DNA of 64,000 nucleotides. It comes from Pseudomonadales bacterium (GTDB lineage Bacteria > Pseudomonadota > Gammaproteobacteria > Pseudomonadales > Pseudohongiellaceae). Position 1 is the stretch's first letter; every line of letters begins with the position of its first letter. The notes under the pieces were generated by a model. That model saw nothing but the letters and a program-made list of their open reading frames with translations, was not told the origin of the DNA and ran no database searches. Below are positions 42,401 through 50,212 of this stretch, one piece after another. The DNA lies in assembly GCA_024234395.1 (NCBI GenBank), contig JACKOH010000002.1, positions 434,001 through 498,000 of the forward strand, read 5' to 3'. A program made the position numbers and the translations under genes.

Positions 42401-42611
42401 CACCACGCTGCTGGCCAGGCAACTGGGCTGGCAGGACCGCGTCCAACTGCTTTCAGCCGACCAACCCGGGTCATTCGCCGATAGCTGCCTGGACCTGCTC
42501 CGCGACCGGACAGTGTGGGAGTCGGTAAGAAAAGCCGCGCTGGACGCCGTCGCCACCGAGTGCTCACCTGACCGGTTCCGGAACGTTCTGCTGGAGCTGG
42601 TCAGCCATTAG
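39420..42611 (+). CDS. Three-domain glycosyltransferase (GT2-coiled coil-GT2-GT4)
   Basis: This 1063-residue protein joins three transferase units. Residues 13-240 are a GT2 domain (PLVTVIVRTTRRPELTEALE) with LLLLDEDDW near 96-101. Residues 268-335 form a coiled coil (MSESAQQIQEMNAYAG). From about 434 there is a second GT2 domain of the rhamnosyltransferase-like type with VSILLVLYNQAPLT, NADNEGFVKAVNRG and LLLNNDAML near 518. From about 695 there is a GT4-like domain with ILVIDDRVPHASLGSGYPR, FVGALRDDDSPNV and FIAPTRFAAGIPHKVHEAAA. It should add several sugars to one glycan from nucleotide-sugars at the cytosolic membrane face. No Wzx, Wzy or ABC exporter is nearby. Confidence 0.88.
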   Translation: MTAIDSGGGPQSPLVTVIVRTTRRPELTEALESIARQTYRPLEVVLVDASGQGLPDHSILPDLIQVTPVSHGEHLPRPVAANLGLQASHGDLLLLLDEDDWISPGHLSNLVRALQDRQDIKAAYSSTRKTDSRGRPLDEVFDRDYDPVLLKRDNYIPIHAMLFSRELVAAGCEFDESLDIYEDWDFWLQLSRQTDFLHLDEVSAFYRQGGGSATDISDQELRYSGDNPFANARRAVYRKWLPRWSSEEINELIGRTVPRDEFDLLAREMSESAQQIQEMNAYAGSLRAMLDKSTQEAANLTREADELRKTLHKLKREHALSDLHRDRHLRDLESSLNEIYALPSWRLMGPFRRLKRQLDQALLFPLKQKIHYRRYGTELKAPVTGLEAGSVLEEEFSAPELQEDVKSRYREEAAANLQRFFDSGSTLVIPKTEQPRVSILLVLYNQAPLTLLCIESILKFAPAPYELVIVNNASSDESGQLLERLANATVIQNADNEGFVKAVNRGVEACRGRYLLLLNNDAMLHLYAIESAMETLQNTPDAGAVGGRILLLDGSLQEAGSIIFSNGSCLGYGRHGDPDAPEFQFRREVDYCSGAFLLCETALFRQLEGFDLDYAPAYYEDSDFCIRLQKQGMKVIYDPGAVITHYEFASSGGQHKASQLQDKHRQVLLAKHGDYLAGQPEADARSPLFCRSANRNSNILVIDDRVPHASLGSGYPRCREMLTLLAAEGFNVTLYPLQFPEESWKATYSSLPGNVEVMLDRGLQGLAAFLARRRGFYRTLLVSRIHNMQYLNGVLADDPTLLENVTLIYDAEAITAPREILQRELQGEQFTDQQKFDLIEQEISAARTANAIVAVSRQEAEIYAGHGFSNTVVLGHSLPPRPTENTFEQRRDLLFVGALRDDDSPNVDSLHWFVSSVWPQLRRADPALKLHVVGDNEAPSLQQLDVEGIEFHGRLDDLGSLYNQARAFIAPTRFAAGIPHKVHEAAAYGLPCVTTTLLARQLGWQDRVQLLSADQPGSFADSCLDLLRDRTVWESVRKAALDAVATECSPDRFRNVLLELVSH

Positions 42612-42632
42612 CAGCTTGTTAAAAACTCTCAG
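42608..42632. repeat. Degenerate single arm of the MITE-like element
   Basis: The 25 bases TTAGCAGCTTGTTAAAAACT and on match the arm of copies at 984 and 5254 with one substitution and one missing base. The matching right arm is not found in the next 150 bases. The TAG stop of the glycosyltransferase gene (42609-42611) lies inside it, much as copy 2 forms the end of the lipoprotein gene. Confidence 0.5.
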
Positions 42633-42700
42633 CTGAACGCAAGACAACGCTGGTTTGCTTGCGGGTTACAATCCAGACCGCGGTCAGACTCCCTGCACTG

Positions 42701-43630
42701 TTAAAATCTCAGCAATCTGAACAACACCCGCTGCAGCAGAAAGCTGTCGGTGCGCAGGCGACTGGCCAGGCCCAGGGTGAGGCGGTCAGATCGCGACAGT
42801 TCCTTCCCGTACCGGGCCCTGAAAGTCTCTGCCTGGCGGGCAACGGCGAACAGCATGGGGTCCGGATTTTTCTGCCACAGCCGTTGCCAGGTGGTTTTGC
42901 TGAACAGTTTGCGGGGCTGATACTCCCGCGCGCCCAGCGTGTTGTGATCGTGCTGACGATACTGTACCAGCCGTTCCGGCAGAAAACCGATGTGACCAAA
43001 GGCGGCTGCCACCAGGGCCAGCCACCAGTCATGCATCATCGCGTCTTCTGGAACCGGCAGTGCCTTGCGTAGTAATGACTCGTTCAATAGTGCCGAACAG
43101 CCGGTCACCGTGTTACTGAAGATCAGGTTGCGAAGGTCGTTCCGGTTGCCGTCCAGACCGTGGTAGGCCAGAAATGATCCGGCAATAGGTGTCAGGTCTG
43201 CCGCGACCACGGACAGGTCGCTATGCACCAGTGCCGGCAGTCCCGGAAAGCGGCTTTCCAGCTTGAACAGCGCTTCCAGTTCCCGTTCGACTTTCCGGCT
43301 GTCCCAGACATCGTCCTGGTCACAAAGCAACACCCGCAGCGGCTCCAGCCCCAGTTGTGATCGCCGCTCCAGGACGTACTGCATCAGCAGGGAGAAGCTG
43401 CCGCCCGGCCCGAGATTTCTGCCGTCAGCGACAACAACGTGGAAACGGTCGGGCTGACGACGGGCATAGTCCTGCACCACCTCGCGGGTAGAGTCCGAGG
43501 ACCCGTCATCACGGGTCACGATGATCAGGTCGGTTACCGTCTGGGCGAGAATCGAGTCTAACTGCGCACCGATAAAACGGCTGCCGTTATAGGTGGGCAG
43601 CAGCACCGCGACGCGGGGGAACCGGCGCAT
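42701..43630 (-). CDS. GT2 family glycosyltransferase
   Basis: This 309-residue protein is a GT-A fold transferase: VAVLLPTYNGSRFIGAQLDSIL at the start, VTRDDGSSDSTREVVQDYA near residue 40, LLCDQDDVWDSRKV with the metal-binding DxD-like site near residue 100, and MMHDWWLALVAAAFG near 190. It is close to the WcaA/RfaG-like enzymes that extend surface polysaccharides. It begins three bases after the stop of the other GT2 gene in the same operon. Confidence 0.92.
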   Translation of the reverse strand: MRRFPRVAVLLPTYNGSRFIGAQLDSILAQTVTDLIIVTRDDGSSDSTREVVQDYARRQPDRFHVVVADGRNLGPGGSFSLLMQYVLERRSQLGLEPLRVLLCDQDDVWDSRKVERELEALFKLESRFPGLPALVHSDLSVVAADLTPIAGSFLAYHGLDGNRNDLRNLIFSNTVTGCSALLNESLLRKALPVPEDAMMHDWWLALVAAAFGHIGFLPERLVQYRQHDHNTLGAREYQPRKLFSKTTWQRLWQKNPDPMLFAVARQAETFRARYGKELSRSDRLTLGLASRLRTDSFLLQRVLFRLLRF

Positions 43631-43632
43631 GG

Positions 43633-44553
43633 CTAACCCAGGCTCCGGGCGTCCCGGATGCCGGCGCGGATGTTCTGCCAGTAAGCCCTGCGCTCATCAG
43701 AGGCCAGCAGCAGCCACAGGGATTTCAGCAGGAAGCGTGGCAGGTCGCGCAGTTTCCAGCCCCAGGGGGAATAGGATTGACCATACAGATGGACCCGGTT
43801 GCGGCTCGAGTAATAGGTGCGCTCCGGTTTGTGCCAGGCGATCAGTCCCTTGCGCACCAGTGGACTGGCACTGTATTCACCGATTGAATGGTACAGCACT
43901 GCCTGGCTGGTGCCGGCCAGGGCATAGCCTTTAGCCCGGGCCCGGAAACACCATTCCAGGTCTACGTTGTCGATGAAGTAACTGGCCTTCATGTCACCGA
44001 TGTCGTCGAGCCAGGCCAGCGGCAGCAGGGTCCCCGAAGTGATCAGAAAATCGGCCCGAAACAGCCGGCTGTCGCCGAAAAAGGGTCGATCCGAACGCCA
44101 AAACAGACGATTGAACAGCTTGAACGGAGTCTGGCGGTGGGTTCTGGGATTGATAATGCGGGGACCGATAGCCGCGACCCTGCGCCGGGAAATGGCACTG
44201 GCCTGCTGGTAGGCGGCCAGCATGCTCTGGATGTACAGATCGCACAGACTGCTGTCCTGATCGAACAGGAAAGCGAACGAATAATTGCGCCGACGTAATT
44301 CCTGCAGTCCGCGGTTCAGCGCCTCCGCGAGTCCCACATTGTGTTCCAGCTGCCAGTAATCGATGCAATGGTGGTAGGCCAGGACCGAATCACGAAACCG
44401 GCCGGCCTCGGGAGAACCGTTGTCGATCACCAGGAAATCGGTTTCCTTGTTCAGCTGACTCAACAGCTTGAGAAGCGCCGGCATTTCCGGATAGTGAGTC
44501 ACCACTATCGCACAACAGCTGATTCTGGATTTCTGCTCACCGGTTGCTGGCAT
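43633..44553 (-). CDS. GT2 rhamnosyltransferase-like protein
   Basis: ATG 44553 is chosen because GAGGAT lies just upstream; the frame is open further but without a start of that quality. The 306-residue protein has CCAIVVTHYPEMPALLKLL, FLVIDNGSPEAGRF, EHNVGLAEALNRGLQEL, the DxD site in AFLFDQDSSL, and FIDNVDLEWCFRARAKGYAL. This set matches dTDP-rhamnosyl transferases of O-antigen clusters. It is the middle gene of a minus-strand group. Confidence 0.9.
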   Translation of the reverse strand: MPATGEQKSRISCCAIVVTHYPEMPALLKLLSQLNKETDFLVIDNGSPEAGRFRDSVLAYHHCIDYWQLEHNVGLAEALNRGLQELRRRNYSFAFLFDQDSSLCDLYIQSMLAAYQQASAISRRRVAAIGPRIINPRTHRQTPFKLFNRLFWRSDRPFFGDSRLFRADFLITSGTLLPLAWLDDIGDMKASYFIDNVDLEWCFRARAKGYALAGTSQAVLYHSIGEYSASPLVRKGLIAWHKPERTYYSSRNRVHLYGQSYSPWGWKLRDLPRFLLKSLWLLLASDERRAYWQNIRAGIRDARSLG

Positions 44554-44573
44554 GCGTTGATCCTCAGCCAGGA

Positions 44574-45101
44574 TTAACGGTCTGGTGCAGTGACACCTGG
44601 AACATCCGGGGAGACGGTCAGCAATTCCGGCCTGACAAAGGACTGAACCAGGTAATAGAAGATGGAACAAACACCGAGGATCAGACCGGTCACGACGCCG
44701 GCGTCGACGATTCCCCGCCAGGGCTGGGGCAACATCCGCACCAGCAGTACGAAACAGACCACCATCGAGGTGAGGGAAATCGACAGGATCATGCGCCGAC
44801 GGGTGGCGTAGATGTATCCCATACAGAAAAATGGCGCCAGGAAGATCTTGCCCAGACTGGCGTGGCTGCGCAGGTAGCTGGCCCGCGCCACCAGCCGCGG
44901 GGCGAAACTCTTGTGAAAACCCTTGTAGCCCTCGGCATAGGCCATGTAGAGAATGCTGAAGACCAGTGCCACCCAGTGCAGCGAGGACAGGGATTGCCCC
45001 ATCAGCTCAAAGGCCATGGGCCACAGGCGATAGACTGCAAACAGCAGTATCGTAATCACGCCGCCTATTCCCCAGCCGAATCCAATGAATCCCACAAGCA
45101 C
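44574..45101 (-). CDS. Multi-pass membrane protein of the glycan cluster
   Basis: This 175-residue protein has about four membrane helices (WGIGGVITILLFAVY, WVALVFSILYMAYA, ILSISLTSMVVCFVLLV, AGVVTGLILGVCSIFYYLV) and a basic loop between the second and third. I do not recognise the family. It is the first gene of the operon with the two GT2 genes (20 bases upstream of the second), so a role in glycan assembly or anchoring is inferred from position only. Confidence 0.7.
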   Translation of the reverse strand: MLVGFIGFGWGIGGVITILLFAVYRLWPMAFELMGQSLSSLHWVALVFSILYMAYAEGYKGFHKSFAPRLVARASYLRSHASLGKIFLAPFFCMGYIYATRRRMILSISLTSMVVCFVLLVRMLPQPWRGIVDAGVVTGLILGVCSIFYYLVQSFVRPELLTVSPDVPGVTAPDR

Positions 45102-45308
45102 AACCCTCTGAAAATCCGCCGGCTATTATAGCCGCTTCGGCGGGCAGACTGAAAATCCCCGTGGCAGGAGGCGTCGCTTCGGAGCGTCACCGACCCCTGA
45201 GGCCAGGTATCGGGTAGGAGTCTTGCCAGTGCAACACTTTTCGCTCCGGCTCACCGCATATTAACCTGGCTCCACCCTAAGTCGCGCGTCGCTAAGGCGG
45301 GGAAACAT

Positions 45309-45317
45309 TGCTATTAT
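45309..45317 (+). promoter_or_regulatory. Extended -10 element upstream of gshB
   Basis: TGCTATTAT at 45309-45317 is a good extended -10 box 81 bases before the gshB start. The 296-base gap 45102-45397 shows nothing else that I can support. Confidence 0.4.
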
Positions 45318-45397
45318 TCCCCTGGCCCGCCGCGGCTTTGCGGGGGGCATTACTCAGAGCAGACTCCCCAGGGACACCCAAGGCAGAAACCCGCATC

Positions 45398-46354
45398 ATG
45401 AGCATCAAACTTGGCATCGTGATGGACCCGATTGAGGCCATTACTTACAAAAAAGACACCAGCCTGGCCATGCTGCTGGCAGCCCAGCGACGGGGCTGGA
45501 AAATTTATTACATGCTGCAGACCGATCTGTACATGGAGAGCGGGATCAGCAAGGGAATCACGCGCGAGCTGACCGTCAAGGCGGATCCCCGGGACTGGTA
45601 TGCGTTCGGAGAAACCCGGGAGATGCCGCTGGCGGAACTGGATGTCATCCTGATGCGCAAGGATCCGCCGTTTGACAATCACTATATATATTCCACCTAC
45701 CTGCTGGAAGAGGCCCAGAAGGAAGGCACCCTGGTGGTGAATGACCCGCGCAGCCTGCGCGACTGCAATGAAAAGCTGTTTGCCGCCCAGTTTCCCCAGT
45801 GCTGCCCGCCCTTCCTGGTGACCTGTAACAGCACTATGCTGCGCCGCTTTCACCAGGAGAACCGGGATGTCATCTTCAAACCCCTGGACGGCATGGGCGG
45901 CACCGCGATCTTCCGCCTGCGGGAGGGAGATCCCAATGTCAGCGTCATTATCGAAGTGATTACCCAGGGCGGCAGTAACCAGATCATGGCCCAGAAGTAC
46001 ATCCCGGAAATCGTCAAGGGCGATAAGCGCATTCTGCTGATCGACGGGGAACCGGTTCCCTATGCCCTGGCACGGGTCCCGGCAGTGGGGGAAACCCGTG
46101 GCAATCTGGCCGCCGGGGGCAGTGGCGTCGCCCAGGAACTGACCGACAGAGATCGCTGGATTTGTGAACAGGTTGGACCAGTGGTGAAGCAAAAAGGGTT
46201 ACTCTTTGTGGGACTCGATGTAATAGGCGATTACCTGACCGAGATCAATGTCACCAGTCCAACCTGCGTCAGGGAACTTGATGCAGCCTATAATCTTGAT
46301 ATTGCTGGAGATTTGATGGACTGCATCGTTACCAAGCTGAACCGTAAGACCTGA
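45398..46354 (+). CDS. gshB: Glutathione synthetase
   Basis: GshB joins gamma-glutamylcysteine and glycine using ATP to make glutathione. The 318-residue ATP-grasp protein begins MSIKLGIVMDPIEAITYKKD, has LARVPAVGETRGNLAAGGSG near residue 225 and ends with the metal-binding GLDVIGDYLTEINVTSPT. An upstream frame of 30 codons is not used, because the family starts here. It is followed by tonB at six bases. Confidence 0.95.
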   Translation: MSIKLGIVMDPIEAITYKKDTSLAMLLAAQRRGWKIYYMLQTDLYMESGISKGITRELTVKADPRDWYAFGETREMPLAELDVILMRKDPPFDNHYIYSTYLLEEAQKEGTLVVNDPRSLRDCNEKLFAAQFPQCCPPFLVTCNSTMLRRFHQENRDVIFKPLDGMGGTAIFRLREGDPNVSVIIEVITQGGSNQIMAQKYIPEIVKGDKRILLIDGEPVPYALARVPAVGETRGNLAAGGSGVAQELTDRDRWICEQVGPVVKQKGLLFVGLDVIGDYLTEINVTSPTCVRELDAAYNLDIAGDLMDCIVTKLNRKT

Positions 46355-46359
46355 ATACA

Positions 46360-47235
46360 ATGGCAACAACTGTTAACGAACATCAGAATGAACGCTTCGG
46401 GTTTACGGTGTTTCTGTCGGCCTGTATTCACGCCATGATTATCCTGGGCGTGGGTTTTTCCTATCTGGACGATGTCACCAGCCAGCCCACCATGGAGATC
46501 ACGCTGGCCCAGTACCGCAGCGAATTGGCGCCGGAAGACGCGGATTTCCTGGCCCAGGAAAATCAAACCGGCAGTGGAACCCTGGAGGAACGTTCGGCGC
46601 CCAGTACTCCATTCACATCCGAATTCAATGCCGATGTGATTCAGGAGGTTGCTCCGGTCAGACAGGCCATGGCAGCGCGTCAGAACAGTGCCAGCACCGA
46701 CATCTCCGTTCTCACTGCCGCCAACTCCGAGGACCTGATCAGCCAGAGCCCGGAAGAGGAATCCAGCGAGGCGGAAAACCCGGACGCGGACGAATACACC
46801 CAGGACGAATTGAGCCTGGCTATCGCCAGCCTGCAGGCCCAGCTTGATCTGCAGCGGGAGGCCTATGCCAGGAAACCGCGTAAGTACACCATCTCTTCCG
46901 CTTCCACCAAGAAGAGCCATGACGCCCTGTACCTGGACAGCTGGCGCAAGCGGATCGAATCGGTAGGTAACCTGAATTACCCGGAAGCGGCCAGGCGCAA
47001 CCAGATTTTCGGCGATCTGCGCCTGCTGGTCGCGCTGCGACCCGATGGCTCCCTGAATGAAGTACTGATCCTGAAGTCCTCCAATAGTGCCGTGCTGGAT
47101 CAGGCCGCTGTGGATATCGTCAACCTGGCAGCGCCATTCGAACCGTTTCCTCCGGAGTTGCGCGGGCAATACGATATCCTGGAAATCATACGAACCTGGC
47201 GGTTTCAGGAAGGCGCCGCCTTCACCACCGAGTAG
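46360..47235 (+). CDS. TonB-family energy transducer
   Basis: This 291-residue protein has an N-terminal helix (FTVFLSACIHAMIILGVGF, with His 24), a long acidic middle with EEESSEAENPDADEYTQDEL, a coiled part, and the C-terminal TonB domain from about 205 (YPEAARRNQIFGDLRLLVAL, then EIIRTWRFQ). The middle lacks the Pro-Lys repeats of classic TonB. In Pseudomonas the TonB at this locus (TonB3) is tied to type IV pili and twitching; a similar role is inferred, as pilT lies 2 kb away. It starts six bases after gshB. Confidence 0.9.
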   Translation: MATTVNEHQNERFGFTVFLSACIHAMIILGVGFSYLDDVTSQPTMEITLAQYRSELAPEDADFLAQENQTGSGTLEERSAPSTPFTSEFNADVIQEVAPVRQAMAARQNSASTDISVLTAANSEDLISQSPEEESSEAENPDADEYTQDELSLAIASLQAQLDLQREAYARKPRKYTISSASTKKSHDALYLDSWRKRIESVGNLNYPEAARRNQIFGDLRLLVALRPDGSLNEVLILKSSNSAVLDQAAVDIVNLAAPFEPFPPELRGQYDILEIIRTWRFQEGAAFTTE

Positions 47236-47294
47236 CGCGCTGGAACCGGCGTGAATACCGCCTGTGGTCCGAACATCGAGTCCCTGCATCGAAC

Positions 47295-47873
47295 ATGACT
47301 GAGCCGGAATACGAAAGCTCCCTTGAAGATCAACTGCTGATCGCAATGCCGCAGCTGGCGGATCCCTATTTCTCTCACACCGTGACCTATATCTGGAAGC
47401 ATAACCAGGAAGGGGCATTGGGTATCGTGATCAACAAGCCGCTGTCGATCAGTGTCGCCGACATCTTCGATGAGCTGGAGATCAGCTGCTCGATAGATGA
47501 CACACCGTTCAAAAATCGCCGGGTCCTGGCCGGAGGACCGGTTGAGCGGGACAAGGGTTTCATTATTCACGATAGCCCCGGCGACAGGAAATCGTCGCTG
47601 CGGATTGGCGAACGGTTCAGCCTCTCCACCTCCAAGCAACTGTTACAGGAAATTGCCGACGGCAGGGGGCCGGAACGCTATCTGGTGGCACTGGGTTGTG
47701 CCGGCTGGGACGGCGGTCAGCTGGAACAGGAACTGGGCAGAAATGCGTGGCTCACGGCTCCGGCCAGCGCCGAACTGGTGTTTTCGGAGGATTTTGCAAA
47801 CAAGGCCGCACAGGCTGCCGCTCAGCTGGGTATCGATATGAGCCAGCTGTCTCCCGATGCCGGCCATTCCTGA
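47295..47873 (+). CDS. yqgE: YqgE/AlgH family protein
   Basis: This 192-residue protein has the DUF179 pattern: LEDQLLIAMPQLADPYFSHT, EGALGIVINKPL, VLAGGPVERDKGFIIHD and GCAGWDGGQLEQEL, all in order. The fold is known, the function is not; in Pseudomonas it is called AlgH from an old link to alginate control. It lies upstream of ruvX as in nearly all gammaproteobacteria. Confidence 0.94.
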   Translation: MTEPEYESSLEDQLLIAMPQLADPYFSHTVTYIWKHNQEGALGIVINKPLSISVADIFDELEISCSIDDTPFKNRRVLAGGPVERDKGFIIHDSPGDRKSSLRIGERFSLSTSKQLLQEIADGRGPERYLVALGCAGWDGGQLEQELGRNAWLTAPASAELVFSEDFANKAAQAAAQLGIDMSQLSPDAGHS

Positions 47874-47909
47874 TCGGACCGCACCTGAAATAGATCGTCG
47901 GGAGAGTCG

Positions 47910-48356
47910 ATGTCTCTGGAAAAATTCCCAGTCAAGCACAGCTCCGGGCTGACCGCCCTGGGTTTCGATTTCGGTACCCGCCGCATCGGCGTGGCCTGCG
48001 GCCAGTCCATCTCCGGCACCGCCAGCCCACTGGCGGCACTCAAGGCCCGGGACGGCATCCCTGACTGGGACCAGATTGGAAAGTTGCTGGACCACTGGCA
48101 GCCGGACCTGCTGGTGATCGGGCTGCCTTACAACATGGATGGCAGCGAAAGCGAACTGTTGAAGCGGGCTGTCAAGTTCGCCAACCGGTTGCATGGCCGC
48201 TTCCACCTGCCCTGCTATGGCATCGACGAACGGCTGTCCTCCCATGCCGCCGAGGAACTGGTAGGCAGCAGCGACCAGTCGGTAGACAGCGTCGCCGCAC
48301 AGCTGATCCTGGAAACCTGGTTTGCAGAACTGCGGCAGCGCGATCAGCCTGCCTGA
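47910..48356 (+). CDS. ruvX: RuvX/YqgF Holliday-junction resolvase-like nuclease
   Basis: This 148-residue protein has the RNase H-like fold with ALGFDFGTRRIGVACGQ at the start, LLVIGLPYNMDGSE, and YGIDERLSSHAAEE with the second and third acidic residues. It is thought to process 16S rRNA 5' ends and resolve junctions. GGGAGAG lies before ATG 47910. In Pseudomonas pyrR-pyrB-pyrC follow, but here the next gene is an SRPBCC protein. Confidence 0.94.
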   Translation: MSLEKFPVKHSSGLTALGFDFGTRRIGVACGQSISGTASPLAALKARDGIPDWDQIGKLLDHWQPDLLVIGLPYNMDGSESELLKRAVKFANRLHGRFHLPCYGIDERLSSHAAEELVGSSDQSVDSVAAQLILETWFAELRQRDQPA

Positions 48357-48520
48357 AACCCGTGCGGTAGCCCCTACCGCCAGCGGTCCTCGGCAAGCTC
48401 GTGGTCACCGCGGACAGGAAGGGCTTTGACCCGGACTCAACAACCGATTACTCTCATCAGCATCTATAACAGCTCGCAGGGCCCGGCAATCCTGCCGGGG
48501 CCATTCTGGAGAAAAATGCT

Positions 48521-49012
48521 ATGAAACGACTGATCCTTACCGGCACCACCCTGCTGGCCTTCTGCGGCCTGGTGCGGGCCGAACCGGAGTACACCCGGAT
48601 TGCCATGGAGATTGATGTGGACCGCCCGGCAGCACAGGTCTGGGCCGCAATCGGCGATTACTGTGACATCAGTGAATGGTTCAACCTGGACTGCGAAATC
48701 ACTTCCGGCGACGGCGGTATCGGCACGGTACGGGCCCTGGCCGGTGGACGCATCCTGGAGATCCTGGTGGCCGAAACGGAGCTTTCCTATGGCTATACCC
48801 AGCCGGCGCGCGAAGGCCAGTTCTACAATCTTTACCACGGCTTTCTGGAAGCCCGTCCGATCGGGGATAATCGGACCCGGTTGCTTTATACGTTGCTGCT
48901 GGATGAGTCCAATCAGCCCGACCAGGCTGCCAAGGACGCGGATGTCGCGCGGCGCCGTGCTTCCTTCGAGAACGCGCTCAGCAACATGAAGAACATTGCC
49001 GAATCGCAGTGA
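48521..49012 (+). CDS. Exported SRPBCC (START-like) family protein
   Basis: This 163-residue protein has a signal peptide (MKRLILTGTTLLAFCGLVRA, cut before EPEY) and then an SRPBCC/polyketide-cyclase fold: MEIDVDRPAAQVWAAIGDYC, and later GRILEILVAETELSYGYTQP. The fold holds a hydrophobic ligand; here it would act in the periplasm. It ends just before a strong terminator. Ligand unknown. Confidence 0.85.
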   Translation: MKRLILTGTTLLAFCGLVRAEPEYTRIAMEIDVDRPAAQVWAAIGDYCDISEWFNLDCEITSGDGGIGTVRALAGGRILEILVAETELSYGYTQPAREGQFYNLYHGFLEARPIGDNRTRLLYTLLLDESNQPDQAAKDADVARRRASFENALSNMKNIAESQ

Positions 49013-49016
49013 TAAA

Positions 49017-49049
49017 AAAACCCCTGAGAGCAGTGCTGTCAGGGGTTTT
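49017..49049. terminator. Bidirectional intrinsic terminator between the SRPBCC gene and pilT
   Basis: AAAACCCCTGA (49017-49027) pairs with TCAGGGGTTTT (49039-49049), 11 base pairs with an 11-base loop and A/T runs on both sides. It lies between convergent genes and would stop transcripts from both. Confidence 0.88.
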
Positions 49050-49072
49050 CTCCAGCCAGGTTGTCCCGGCTG

Positions 49073-50107
49073 CTAGAAATTGTCCGGCATCTTGGCCTTG
49101 GCGCGGGCATCCTCGCGGGTTACCAGGCCCTTGGCAAGCAGTTCCTTGAGACATTGATCCAGGGTCTGCATGCCGGATGAGGCACCAGTCTGGATAGCCG
49201 AATACATCTGTGCCACCTTATCCTCGCGAATCAGGTTCCGGATCGCCGAGGTTCCGATCATGATCTCGTGGGCGGCAACCCGGCCTCCGCCGGGCCGCTT
49301 CAGCAGCGTCTGGGAGACTACCGCCTGCAGTGATTCCGACAGCATCGAGCGCACCATGTCTTTTTCCGCCGCCGGGAAAACGTCGATTACCCGGTCGATG
49401 GTCTTGGCAGCGGAAGTGGTGTGCAGGGTGCCAAACACCAGGTGACCGGTTTCGGCAGCCGTCAGCGCCAGGCGGATGGTTTCCAGGTCCCGCAATTCAC
49501 CCACCAGGATGATGTCAGGGTCTTCACGCAGGGCTGAACGCAGCGCCTCGTTGAATCCCAGCGTATCCCGATGCACTTCCCGCTGATTGACCAGCGATTT
49601 TTTGCTGCTGTGAACAAATTCGATCGGATCCTCGATGGTGAGAATGTGTTCGTATTTTTCCGAGTTGATATAGTCGATCATGGCGGCCAGCGTAGTACTT
49701 TTGCCGGAACCGGTAGGCCCGGTGACGACGACCAGGCCGCGGGGAACATTGGCGATCTTGCGGAAGACCTCGCCCATACCCAGTTGCTCCATGGTCAGTA
49801 CCTTGGAGGGAATGGTACGGAATACCGCGGCCGCACCACGGTTCTGGTTGAAGGCGTTTACCCGGAAGCGGGCCAGGTTGGGGATTTCGAAGGAAAAGTC
49901 GGTTTCCATGAATTCCTCGAAGTCCTTGCGCTGCTTGTCGTTCATGATCTCGTAGATCAGATTGTAGACTTCCTTGTGGTCCATTTCGGGCACATTGATG
50001 CGACGAATATCGCCGTCCACGCGGATCAGCGGAGGCATCCCTGCAGTAATGTGCAAGTCTGAGGCACCCTGTTTGACACTGAAATGCAAAAGTTCGGTAA
50101 TATCCAT
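49073..50107 (-). CDS. pilT: Type IV pilus retraction ATPase PilT
   Basis: PilT is the hexameric motor that retracts type IV pili and drives twitching. The 344-residue protein begins MDITELLHFSVKQGASDLHI, has Walker A VTGPTGSGKSTTLAA, the Asp box DPDIILVGELRDLETI, the His box HLVFGTLHTTSAAKTI, and the C-terminal helix region with AIRNLIREDK. It ends in MPDNF. pilU, usually next to it, is not found here. It diverges from yggS as in Pseudomonas. Confidence 0.97.
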   Translation of the reverse strand: MDITELLHFSVKQGASDLHITAGMPPLIRVDGDIRRINVPEMDHKEVYNLIYEIMNDKQRKDFEEFMETDFSFEIPNLARFRVNAFNQNRGAAAVFRTIPSKVLTMEQLGMGEVFRKIANVPRGLVVVTGPTGSGKSTTLAAMIDYINSEKYEHILTIEDPIEFVHSSKKSLVNQREVHRDTLGFNEALRSALREDPDIILVGELRDLETIRLALTAAETGHLVFGTLHTTSAAKTIDRVIDVFPAAEKDMVRSMLSESLQAVVSQTLLKRPGGGRVAAHEIMIGTSAIRNLIREDKVAQMYSAIQTGASSGMQTLDQCLKELLAKGLVTREDARAKAKMPDNF

Positions 50108-50171
50108 AGCCTGTTCCCGTTACCTGGACACAAGCGGTCAATCCGCTTGGTTCGATACTGTCCTGCCGACG

Positions 50172-50177
50172 TATAAT
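50172..50177 (+). promoter_or_regulatory. Putative -10 box upstream of yggS
   Basis: TATAAT at 50172-50177 lies 36 bases before the yggS start; TTGGTT at 50147-50152 is a possible -35 box with a wide 19-base spacer. Confidence 0.4.
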
Positions 50178-50212
50178 CCCGGGTAATTCAAATTGTTAGT
50201 CGATCCCCGTAA

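Noticed and set aside
42608..42760. A third full copy of the palindromic element after the glycosyltransferase gene
   Set aside because: Only the left arm matches; the interior and right arm are not there, so only the single arm is listed.
46288..47418. A 376-codon open frame antisense to the tonB gene
   Set aside because: The TonB C-terminal domain is on the plus strand and the antisense product has no recognisable domain.
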